Source of the DNA: Paralvinella palmiformis
Lineage: Eukaryota; Annelida; Polychaeta; Terebellida; Alvinellidae
Assembly (NCBI GenBank): GCA_025642065.1
Contig: JAODUP010000071.1
Location: forward strand, 62,001-126,000
Direction of reading: 5' to 3'
Length of the DNA stretch: 64,000 nt
The position numbers and the translations under genes were made by a program. Positions 33,289 through 46,590 of this stretch are shown here, one piece after another; position 1 is the stretch's first letter, and the number at the start of each line of letters is the position of its first letter. The notes beneath the pieces were generated by a model, which was given only the letters and a program-made list of their open reading frames with translations, did no database searches and was not told the DNA's origin.

Positions 33289-36200
33289 AATCACACAAGT
33301 AACAATATGTTTTAATAACTATACATACAGCACATACTAAACAGTAATAACAGGGTCTCCAAATGCATGGTCGCCATTGGCAACCTGAATTAGTGAAGGA
33401 AGGGCGACTACTTATTTTTAACAACTAGCCCTGCAAGTGACATGACCATTTCAGTTTTACGCACATCATTTGTTTCCAGTCAACCATTCTTTTCCATTGT
33501 TCGGTCACTAAACACAAATTTATAATGATAATGATCTATTGGGAAGTTCCATATTCACAGTTTCAGTTCCTATTTGCAGGATGTTGAAGAAATATCAGTT
33601 TCCGAAGGACATTGCTTAACGTATAGATTATGCATTATCCCGCAACAAATCCGACAGCATACGAGTCTCTTAGCTAAAATTGGTAAGAACAAGAATAGCA
33701 GAATAGTAGGTTCGCACTGGCATAAGCATTGGGCATGCTCGATAAGGTTATCTGGAAAGTGAAAAATAGTTAATGTTGGAAAATATCCAGTGCCAGCAGA
33801 AACTTGTTAGCAAAAGTCATGGAGAAAATAATGTCAGATAGAAAGGATTTCCTCTACAAAAACTTTTTCTTTTTAATCAAGCCCACAAAATTCATAAAAT
33901 TTCCCAGAAACGTTTCCTCTGTCACAATCGAGCATGCCATATCAGCGCCATTTTGATTGACACATGTGCCAGGATCATATCGACAACATAAACATAATAA
34001 CTGATCAAATGTGGCGTTATTTTGTGGGTGTATTACCACCACCCAGCAAGAAAATGAAGTCTTCTGAGGAGAAGATGAAGATACAACGGTTGTATGAGAT
34101 CAGTAAACAGAAACGGGCGTTTAGCCCAAATTGGAAAGTTGGCCACCCATGGCTGGGGATAATAGATGAAGAGCTGGGCAGTTCGACATTGGACGCTTCA
34201 TCCATGTCCAGCCAGGCAAGTATGATGATATGCATGACTTGCTGCGCAGCTGGGAAGATAGACCCGACCATTTTGGCCAAAAATTCATTTGCGTCGGGAT
34301 CCCAGTCATTTAAGCTGAAGAGCATAAGATCCATGAAGCCTCAAACAAACATATTGTTGCTAAAGAGATTTTCAGGTCCACTGAGGCCCCAGAAAAACAA
34401 CTGGCTCGTAAAATGCTAACCATTTTGCACAAGGATGATATAGAGAAATTATCACACCTGTTTAGAACCTGCCAAATTTTGTTTGGCCTTGTGAGTTAGA
34501 TAGACAGAAGGGTGTTAAACTAGGCAAAACATATATGAATGAGGAGTCACCAAAGGAGTTAAACTCTTTTGGCTGCTCCTATCTCATCATTTGATCCAGT
34601 CCCAGCAATTGAACACTGGAATTGAGCTTCATCCCAACCACAAAGACCAAATTTGCGTGATGATGGATTCAAGTCACAGGTATTGGTTGATGGTGAGACC
34701 TCCAATGAACTGGCTCATACAGTTGCTGATGCAGCAGAGCCAGTCACTACAACTGGCAAATCCACTGACTTTGTGTCTGCTGTTGTTGATGCAGATAATG
34801 CAGCAGATTCTGAATCAGCAGATGATTTGAGGATGAGTTAATTGAAAAATACAATTATATTGCTTGGTGATAATAGGATCTACTAATTTCTGACAAGGTG
34901 GTGCATGAAGTAAATAAAGAATTTATCTAACATGATCTTGGTGTCTTCATAGCAAGGTTAATGGTGGGGTACATACAAATACCAACATTTGTAATGCCAT
35001 CACAACAGGACATACATGCCATTGTTATTTGTAGATAAATGTATTATGCCAGCCCAAAAAATGAAGAAAATATTGAAGATTCAGTAAAAATTTGGAAGGG
35101 CCACCTTTTTTTAAGTTACTGGCCCTGCAAAATGACAGTGTAGTTAGGAAATGAAATGCTTTTTTGTTCATGTGCATGTACAAAACATTTAAAGGTATAT
35201 TTTATTCACCTAAATATATGTGTTCATAACAAATGGGATTATGCTTTCAGCGTTCATAACGTCCTCATTTTTGTTGGCAAGCCAGTTGTATTTTAAGATT
35301 TATATTACATTATGACAAATTGAAATCGGTCATGTCAATCCCATACCACACAGCATTTTGAGATGTCAGGTAACTGATCATTATTTTATTAATATACCAA
35401 ATTGAAAAATCTCTCTTTTCATGCATAAAATCCTATTCTAAAAGTATCATTCTTAATAAATAGAAAAAATATTAGTATCTAATTTAGCACCAATTTATAA
35501 ATTATAAATAATAAATGGACATTAAAAACAAAAGATTATATGGGAAAATTACAAAATAAATGTGAAAGACTGCATATAGTATGATTAATTTATAATATAC
35601 TGTTGAATAATGTAATCAAACCTAAATGCAATACATTAAAAAAACTGACTAGAAGTAGAAAAAATAAACACCAAAATGGCCCAGGAAAAATGCTCTTTCA
35701 GTACTTTTTAAAAGTATTCAGTGTTTGTGATTCATCAATATTGGCTGGTGGTGCATTCCACAGCTTGGCTGCTTAACTCTTAAATATCCTCTCATCATAA
35801 GAGGCATAAGTAACTGTTCTAGCCTTTGGAACCACTGGTGTCACTGAATCAATGGGTGCTAGCATTCTTTTAGGTTGGTAAACATGTCCGATATATATAT
35901 CCTGGTGTCTGTCCATGTAGGGTTTTATGTGTGCATCATGATTTTAAACTGAATGAGATCATTAACAGGTGACCAATGCAGATCATTCAGTATTAGTGTG
36001 ATGGGGTTTGTAGCATAATGTTTTGGTTATAGTTGGTGACAAGGTGTTTTGTACGTGTTGTAACTTGTTATTTGAGGTCTGAGACAGTATTACATTAGTC
36101 CAAACATTATTGAGTTTCAGCATTTGTTAGATAGCACCTTATGTACACAATATTACAGAGTTGGTAAAATCCAGACATACAGACACAGATCAATTGTTGT

Positions 36201-38609
36201 TCCATGTTCATGACAGATTTGAAAATAATGTCTGAGTTTCTCACACTATTCGCTGAAATGATACCAATGTAACCAACAGTCACAGTAATGGCATTCTGTT
36301 TGGATGTGAATAACATAACCCCAATCTTGTCACTGTTCAAGTTTAGCACATTTGTGTGCATCCATCTCTCAGTATCTGTGAGACACCTCTCAATTTGTGC
36401 CAGGAATTGTTGCACCTTCTTGGATGAGATACAACTGAGTGTCATCGACATAAAGGTATCTCATAGATAGCAGCTCCTAATGATTTTGAATGCATCATGT
36501 ATTTCTTGTGAAGGAGTGCGGGCCTTGTGGTACACCATCTCTCAAGTGAACTGGATCATAGTATTTGCCATCAATGATTACTGCCTGCTGACAGTCATAA
36601 GTTATGATGCAATTCAGTCAAGAGCAGCTCCAGAGATTTTGAATACATTCTCAATGCAATGAGACTCTGTGATTGAGGTTAACAAATGTAGCTGACAGAT
36701 TCAACATGGCAACACAATAATTATTCAGAGAATCGAGGATATGGCTTTGCACCTGAAGTGAGATCTATGATAGGCTGACTGGAAATTGGACATAAGTCTG
36801 TAGTCTTTTAGGATGTCTGGATTGAATGTTAGCTTTTAAAGTAGTAGTCATATCTGAGCATATTTAAATGCACATCCACATGCAGCTACTATCTGTTCAG
36901 ACATTAACTGTCATGGTGATAATGGGGAATAACTCGTTAACACACAACTTTAGAAGCCATGATTGCAGCGATCTGAGTCTGCATAATTTATCAAGTAATT
37001 AATTTATGCGAGTCTTCACTTCATCCTGTGCTGCTTGAGTAAACCTTGCCACTTTAGTTTCCAGTGATGTAGTTACAGATGAGGTGTCGAAAGTACTGAT
37101 CAATACCATGCATCTGGTCTGTCTGAAGGTCAATCAGATGTTTTCTATCTTCTCATGAACAAAGTGCTAATCAGTCAGGACTTTGAGCTATTGTTCTGGT
37201 ATGAAGAAGTGCATGCTTATCAGTAGGCGATGAGAGTCCTTTAATAAAAGCAGTTGCCAAACCATCTACATCACAAAGCATAGTTTGTAACATAGAAGAA
37301 GGTACAATATATCCTGCTTGAAAACTTTCACGTTTGTGGCACATCATCGGCATGGCAGCAGGTTTTACCATCGTCTTGGTGAAATCTACAGTCACAGTGA
37401 AATGGTCATGTGTGACATTCCCAAGGTTGTCTCTGAATCCCGGATCAGTGATGATGACGTCAGAGATGATGTGACTGGAATCCCTGCCGATCCCAATGTA
37501 CAGTATATAACTGAGTTAATTCATGTACATGTTGTTGTAGACAATATACATTGGCACAGAGCATAATGATCGTTTTCAAGGTGAACGAGAAATGTAAACC
37601 ATTGGTTCTGCTTTGATGACGGAGTTTGATTCATCAAAGCCAGACGCACCATTATTTCATTTGTATCCAAATCATAGTCCACATGTTCAAAGTTTGCATA
37701 ATGAGTGATAGTGAATTCAAGAACGCGGACTAATATAGCAGATTTGTAAAGCAATGGTACACCACTTCATTTTCTAATGCCTGGATGGGGTACATGTTTC
37801 ATGTTATATCCAGTAGGCACTATAACTCACCAATCCATCGCTTGTTCACTGATGTCGCAAGCCATGTCTCTGTGAGAGCAACACCATCGTAGACCTATGT
37901 AAAAATATAGTCGCTGTGAGAGCAACAACATCGTAGACCTGTGTAAAAATATAGTCGCTGTGAGAGCAACAACTTTGTAAACCTGTGTAAAAAAATATAG
38001 TCGCTGTGAGAACAACAACGTTATAGACCTGTGTAAAAAAATTAGTCGCTGTGAGGGCAACAACGTTGTAAGCCTGAGTAAAAGTGTAGTCACTCATATA
38101 CAAAGCATTGTTTTTGACGGATCTTGGATTAAGGCTACATATATGGAGAAACCTTTTCGCTGGCCGAACTTGTATATACCGGTAGTCACAGTTAACCTCA
38201 CCAAATTGTTAACCATTGATACATAATTGTTTATATAGACAATTACATGTACTCACTCTACATCTAGGAATCATTCTCCCACTAATGGGTCTCCTGTTCT
38301 TTGTCCCTGAATGATGCCCCCTACAGTGAGAATGATCTGATATATAGCCAAGTTCTCTGTTGCAATAAACAGCTCACTGGACAGAGGTTAACATTTCATT
38401 GACTTGCATACAACTTCGGGAAAACTGGTACACCATGGTTGCCAGATTTTATTCACCTGTGCATATTTAGTGTTACTTAAAACTTACGCATCAATACCGA
38501 TCCATATATATTCACCAAATTGCAGTTCTGACTTTGGCACCTGACTTGCTTTTACTACTGTTAAATTACAGGTGCTAGTTAGAGCCCAAAAGTGCACCAC
38601 TTACATGTG

Positions 38610-38650
<41 letters not shown>

Positions 38651-41021
38651 AGTTTTTCTGCCCCTTTCACTGTGTAATTCAGTTATAGTATCAAAGTCAG
38701 ATGAAAACAATGATTTTTTTTTCATTCCTGTACACAGTTTTTATTATTCATTCCACTGTAAAATGGGAAGACTTTGATTTGTAATTGTATTGTATGTAGC
38801 ACTGGTTTTCATTGGTAACAAAAACATTGGTATAAACATAGATTTATTAGAGGTTAGCACAAACATATATACAGACTTTTGTTTAATTATATATAACTTG
38901 TTTTAGGTGCCGGTGAGAATCTTGAGAATACAATAACAGCATTTCAACAGTAAGTAAAATATTGATCTGTTTTATAAGTTTACATTATGACATATTTTCT
39001 TGTTATATTTTACTCAAATTTATAGTAACTGTACTTATATGATCATTCTGAACAGATATAATGTAGACATTGCATTCACAGTTTTACACAAATATTGTGG
39101 TGTGTGTGTGTGTGTGTGTTAATATTACTCTTTCATTAATTACTGTTTCCATTTGAAGTATAGTACAACACCTGTATTAAGGTAACTTTTGATTAGTTTT
39201 TAGGGTAGTAGCCATATTGGGATCTACATTTGTGAAGCCCTTTGTAGCTCAATACTACACATGTGATGATAGCTGACTTTACACAAATTGATCTTTGAAG
39301 ACTGGCAATAGAATCATATTGTTTGAAATATTTTGTTTTAAAGAGATACACCAGTTAAAAGATAGCGATATATGTAGCTTTCATTGAACAGTTAACATAA
39401 ACATTCTCACAGCTGTCATCCTCTGACCTGGATGTCTTACTCTGGGGCATCCTGACTTTAGTTTTTTTTTTTAATGGATTTAAGGACTGGCGAGACAATA
39501 CACATGTCTCAGCATGAAAAGTCAGCTCTCTCAAATTAGACCCCGATGAATCATCCACAGTTTGTATTAAAGATTTGTGATTTTCTCTGCCATACCTGAT
39601 CACAGATTGATTGCACACACACACACTTCTAGGATCCCATAATGATTATGTTGCCATGTTACCCTTTTAGGCACAGCTCTGATCCTAGCATTTTAATGTG
39701 ATGTGCCTAGGAATCACTTTTGAATATCCATATTGTTCTGACATACCAGGCTATTTTAAATGGTGTTGTTTAGGATACTCTGATGATTTCTATAAAGTGA
39801 GATTTTTTTTTAATGAATATTTTTGTGTTATCTTGCTTATAATAAATATGCTGGGTGTGAAAATAGCGCCGACTACATAAATAGACGATCAAGGACAGGA
39901 AAAGTGTATATCTACCAGGCCAAGTGAGCTGAAATGAAAATGTGTGGAAGATTAAGGGAAAATGTGTGCAGGATTCATCCGACCCATCAAGCAGAACTGT
40001 CCGAGGCAGTTTATCTGATCAAATAGTTTAAATAATTGAACCGTCTAGTGCTTTTCCTAATAATAAAAACTTACCCAATACTTACTCAAAAGCTAACAGT
40101 AACAGAGAAAAACTAATTTTCAGTTATGGATGATGGCTAATGGTTTTTGGTGTGATAACTAAAATAAATTCATGACTGTAATATGCACTATTGTTTATTG
40201 CTATTAATAACATTGCATTGTATGAGATGATGTATTGGATATTATGGCCACTTATAATACTGCACTGTCAACCTTTACTCCATTACTCTAAGGAGGTGTT
40301 TTACTGTATAGCCTTGTTTACAGTTCAAGCTGATCACTTTTCCGGGAACTGGCAGAAGTGTTCTGACTCTCTCTAGTTTTTATTCTACACACGTTTAGAT
40401 GTTCACACACACATACACACAATTCTCTCTTGCATGTGTGTGCATACATGCACACATACACAGTAAGACGGTTGTGGAAGAATACACAATAATAGAGTTT
40501 ACTTGATGGTCAAGTTTGTATGGAAAAGAAAATTCTTGTCAGATACTTTATTTAAGCACAAGATCCAACAAAAATAATCTCCAAACCTGATTATAGTAAT
40601 CTAACACATTGAGATCACACATTTATATGATAACAAGTTAACTTGATCTATATTGCTTATCATATGTTCAGTTGATTTTGCATTTAGCAACTGAGGTGCT
40701 GATAAGATCAAGCTTTTGATATATAATATTATCTTCATAAAACAACACAATGATCTACATGCAAATATTATGTGTACAGTTCAGCTACCCGGGCTTCAAA
40801 TTATTTGTACTAAATAAATATTAAATTTTCAGTGATTTTTCACAGTAAATCTGCTAAAAGATCTGTGCATAGCATTAAGCTCTTCACCATTCCTGAAAAT
40901 TCAAACAAATTTATATTTGTCAGAACCCAAAATATTATAACATGCTCCATGGTTTATGCATCTCAGACACAGCTTTATAGCAGAACTAGACTATATTTAG
41001 TACACAACATGTATACTGTAC

Positions 41022-41059
<38 letters not shown>

Positions 41060-44000
41060 TAGGTGGAGACCACAGTGTGGTGGACTACTTGGAACGATGT
41101 AAATATAATGTGTACAGAAATTACAATAAAAGCATCCATATATTATGCATTTCCAGATACAACAAACTTGTTGATTTAAAATAGGTTTTCGGCACTTTTA
41201 TTATCAGAACAGAAGGTAAAACACTTAAGTAGTCTTTAGTATTTATTGTAACAAAATGAATATAAAAAGTATTATTGTTTATATAGTGTCTAGGTAAAAC
41301 CAGTTACTTGTCACTAAACGGATTTATGTGGCATATTCCAAAGCCTGTTAAAAATTTATATTTTACTTTGGAAGGTAATGAATCAGCATCAGTGAAAACA
41401 TAATTATCAGTGAGTAGGTGAGTATATTTGTGTAACTATTTCAGTATTTCCTTCAATTGAAGAAAATATCCTGTTGCTCTCAGTTGGTAATGGTAATTTG
41501 TCCTTTATTATTATTGTTTCTACTACTTATGGGTCCTCTAGAAGACAAAGTTAAGAATAAACCATAACAGAATAACATCACAGAACAACAAGAACTAACA
41601 ATCTATCTGGCTGTGATTGACCTCAGAACACATGGCCCCATTTAGATGGCATGACACCATAACACATCGATAGTTAGTTAAAATTTGACAATATTTAAAC
41701 AAGTGCCTAGTCGACCTCATTATTATGCATTACTGAGTAGGTGTCATACATACACTGTTAATAAAGTAGCCATCTTTGTCAAATGAAATTAGTGTTGTAA
41801 TTGCCGCACTAAAGAATTGGTTGCTAAAAGTGACTTATTTTAGTGTTATGTGGCAAATGGTGGTAGCTAGATATCAGTGCCATGTGGTGTGTCTAGTTAG
41901 GCGGTGGGGGGAGCACTCTAGAGATGATAGAATTGTTTTGTTCCTATAACAGAGAGATGGAGGTAGAATCAGAATGTAACTGTATGGATGTACATAAGAA
42001 GCATTTTCCACCCAAATCTGCATTACATTTGGCTGTTAGTCTATTCCTTGACGAAACTTCCATCGACGCCACTCATTCTGGATTACTTTAGCTGCCTTCC
42101 TAAGCTGTATAAAGTCGTCACGGCACTCTTTTGTTTTTTTGTAATTGCGGTACTTGTACTGAATTATGGCAGCATTCTGATGCATTTGTTTCACACTCCG
42201 GCGTACCAGGAAACCTCTGACCACTGCCTGCAAACGGATGAATCCTTTGCGAACCCTGAGAAAGTGTGTCCTTGCAAGAAACCTGCGTACATGTTTCTGA
42301 AAACAGAATGGTTATGTTTTCACATAGATGGAGTGTAGCAAGCATTAGTATTTATCATAACCCAATTGGAATAATAATACAAATATTAATAGATTTATTA
42401 ATGGTGGCATAATGCTGCTGAAAATATCCCTCTTTCACATCACAGTTAAATTCAGCAGCTTTAAAAATTAAATTGTGACACTGAGTTTAGTTTATGTCAC
42501 ATGATAGCTGTTGGAATTGTGATATTCCTTAAGATCTTAGAGCAGTAAAAACACAGTTGTTTGAAGTATCACCTAATCCCTCCGAGGTATAAGAATTAAC
42601 CAGAAGTTTTATCTATAATCCAAGAAATTAGAGTTATTAGTTTTCATGCTTTCATGACTGGTTTTTTAAAGTTTTACAATTTAAATTTAGTAAGCAGTTG
42701 CACTTCTACGAGTACAGTTTTGTCATTCTAAATTCAAAGAGAAACAGAGGTGGATATATATTGTACTTGAATTTGTTGAATTTGCTATTCATGTATTGTT
42801 AGCCAAGAATAAGTGACATAATCATGTACTGAGTTCATTTTTCTACAACCTCTTCTCTAGTGTATAGGCCATTTCCTTGCCACATTTCTAGCACATTGCC
42901 CGACATCCTGCTTTCCCCATAACTTTGGTATTATCAAAGTATAACAACACATTATCCAGTTTTCTGCCAGACATTGTGAAGTTGACAAGTATCATTACAT
43001 ACTGTAAATTATACCATACTCAGTAGCGTCAAAAGCTGCAGTCAGGTTTTGTTTCTGGTATGTATTCAGCATGAGATAACTATCACTAGTGAAGCTATGT
43101 GAATACCACCTTATATATCCATCCTGGCTAAACATGAAGTACTTAACATTAACTCGTTTATCCCCTAAATGCATAGAAAAGAGGGGATTTCCTGTGTCAG
43201 ATCAGCCTCAAATGTATCCATTTTACCACATTGAAACAGCATGCTCACTTGACACCTATTTTGTTGATCCACCAAGATAATCCGAACCATAGATTTGGGA
43301 GAATTATCAGTTACTAGTATGACTTGTTAGACTATAGGGTGTTGAAATCTAATTTCAATTCAAATATAAATATATGTAAAAATAATTATCTAGCATAATA
43401 AACGATATAATTTAAATAAAAATTAACGCAATAATCATAAAAATCAAATTAGTCACAAAAAAGCAATAAAATAATAATATTTAAAAATATATCGAAACGG
43501 ATAATTTAAATCAAATTATTTAAATCAAACAATTCTGCACTAAAGTATGTATAGAATCTACACATTTAATCACAGTGTAATAAAAATCAGCTTAGAAACA
43601 TAACTCAAAAGATTCTTATAAATTTTGACATACACAGATAATGTTTTATAACAATATAAATGGCAGTCCTGGTTTAGCCAGGCATGTGTCACATTCACTA
43701 GTACACTCCTGGAGGGTAATACAGATTTAATTAGCTTATTTCCTGTAAGTCATTGAACTTAGGTGAATAATTCACAAGTGTCATGTGCTTATTTTTTTCC
43801 CCAACACATGGTAGAAGAACATCATTCATATATTTATATCAGATTAGATTATATTAAATCACTATAGTATCATCCTTACAGATAATTCATTACTTAATTC
43901 TTATATTTGCAACATACAGGCTAAGTCTCTGTCTCGTAATGTGAATCGTGGTTTTTTTTCCCCTGCCAGTGTCAGCATCAACTACTGTTCCTAACATCAT

Positions 44001-46539
44001 CTAGGTCTATCTTTATTACAGATGGGAAACATCTGTAGGTGTATCCGAGCTTTAAGTAACCAGGGTTTACGACTAGAAAAAAAATCCACACCTATTCTAA
44101 TGTTTTAAAGTAAACCTTAGAGTTATGCAACAAAACTAATATTGATTTAATATCTTTGAGAATATCAGAAGAAACTAATTCATTATGGAACTGAGTGTTC
44201 TGAGAGAGCAGAGTGGTTAGAGCACTGCACTGGATACCTCCAGGTTGTTAGTTTGAATCTGACTTCTACCTGTGTTTGTGGGATTTGTTTCTTTCAGGAG
44301 TCATTGCTCGGCCGTATGTCCCTGGTGTGACCAATGTCAAGGCTAAATAACTTGCCTCAATAAAATTAAACGAGACCGTGAAACAGGCAGTTATTAATAT
44401 GTGTATCACATTCATAGGTATATATACATTAGACTTACGTCGTGACTGTAATAAATGCTGGTTTATGTTTATTTTTAATATCAGTTTTAGTCAAATTTTC
44501 TTTCTTTTAAATGAATTTCCCATTACAAATAACTATTATATTATATAAGTAATCAAGGAAAGGTATTGGCTTATTTCTTTTATGCAAAAAAGATTAAATC
44601 AACATCGCCCTGATTATTCTCATTAGCACAACCTGTAATATTATCAGAATAATGTAACATGGACAGCAGTCAAAATATGTAGATAGAACTATTACATAAA
44701 TGAGACCATTCAGTTGTGAATTTGCTCTCTCTCTCTGTGTGTGTGTCAGCATGCATACATGCACATATTAATGACTCACTTCTTTAATTATAGTAGAACC
44801 TGTCATACAAGGTATCATTATCAGCAGTTATACAGTTGTGCAAATGAAATGTGGAATACTCAGAGCACCTTGTCTCACTTTTGCTACATGAGCCCATGCA
44901 GAAATAATGGAAAATAATATAATGATTTCAGCTGTTAAATTGATCCGTCTTAAACAGTACTAATTAAGATGTCTAGTGATGACTTCATGATCTACTTTGA
45001 TCAGTGATATGTTCTACTGTTATATTAAAGTGCTAAACATATTTTTTCAGTCATTGTTATTGATTTATATGAAATGTTACTAAGAAACTGCCCAGTTTTG
45101 GCAGTTAATATGCTTACTATTTTTGTACTTTTATCGTAATTCATATTATATAGTCTGTTATTCTACTCCACTTCCATTACAGACACATCAGTTATCATGG
45201 TAACATATGTCAATAAATTGGATCAAATATAACCGAGAAGTGAAATGTTCCTTGGTATCTTATATGATATTTTAATGATGATGATGATAATGATGGTGAT
45301 GATAATGATAAGAGTAATGTATGTTTAATAAAGCACTTAGTAATTACTTAAGCAAGAGCCATTCAAAAGTGCTGTATAATGACATTTTTATGTAAAAACC
45401 CATTAAGAAATTTGAATGATAAATATTATTTATCTGTTAAATCAACATTAATGATGTTCTGGTGGGTTTAAAAAAATAACAGTTATCTTTTAGTACATTT
45501 GTATTAATTATATCAAATATAGTGATATAATATTAGTATTACTGTTTAATATTTTCTGAAGTAAGTATGCTTAATTTCTTGGTATATTTCAGTTTTGATC
45601 AGTTCTCTCATGCGGGGGGAATATTTCTTACATGTGCCAGTGAGGGAAATCTGATTGAGGTATATTACAGTATAGGTAACTTATTCATTACCTTGCAGAA
45701 TCATTTGTCTGGTAGCTGTTTCTCTCCCTTGAAAACGAGAAAATTATTTTATGAACATTTCACATTTGAAACAATTGATCCTAGTTGGATGAAGCATTTT
45801 GTAATATATCTATCTACCTTCAGATTAAGGTTATCTATAATTAGAAACAAATTTTCCCATAACTTATTAAACCTTTTGAATGTGCAAGACTAGACTACTT
45901 GGTATTATTATTACTATTATTAGTATTATGTATCTATATATTGTCTTTTTTACTCTAAAGCACATAGACATAAACACGTGCGATAACAATAAAAATATCA
46001 TTATGTGAATATCTGTAAATGGAAAACCATGATGTAGATATCAATATTATATTTTATGCCGTAGTTTATAATTCAGTAAAATATTAAACACCAGTGACTA
46101 AATAGGTTAATGATAATCAGAGTTGGGGAGATTACAGGACCAAGGTAATTGATTATAATTATTTGAGAATACCATTATTAATATTACATTCATTTTGAAT
46201 ATAATTACATTCTAATTACATTCTTAAATAATCATGATTACAATGTATATAACACAAACATTTAATCAGTTGTAATTAAGTATAATACCGATATAAACAT
46301 TCTATAGTGTTAAAATGTTGCTTTGTAAGAACCAAACACACTTTTTGGTATGTTCTTGAAATGAAACTGTACAAGAGACCTTGATGCCTTTGTATGATGT
46401 TAATTTGTTTTAATATTTCTGAGATTAATATTCACCATAGAGCAAAGGAGCAAGTAATGCATTTACCATGAATGCACAGGTATTTATAGAGATAACTGAG
46501 ATTAGTGCTAACTGAGATTAGTGGAAACAATATCAATGG

Positions 46540-46590
<51 letters not shown>

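Noticed and set aside
39355..39624. 89-residue minus frame, hydrophilic, with a Lys run
   Set aside because: No recognised domain, no splice sites noted, and the Lys run comes from a poly(T) tract. Kept out as unsupported.
43089..43280. 63-residue plus frame
   Set aside because: Lies in dispersed repeat Y and is not kept open in the other copy at 22779.
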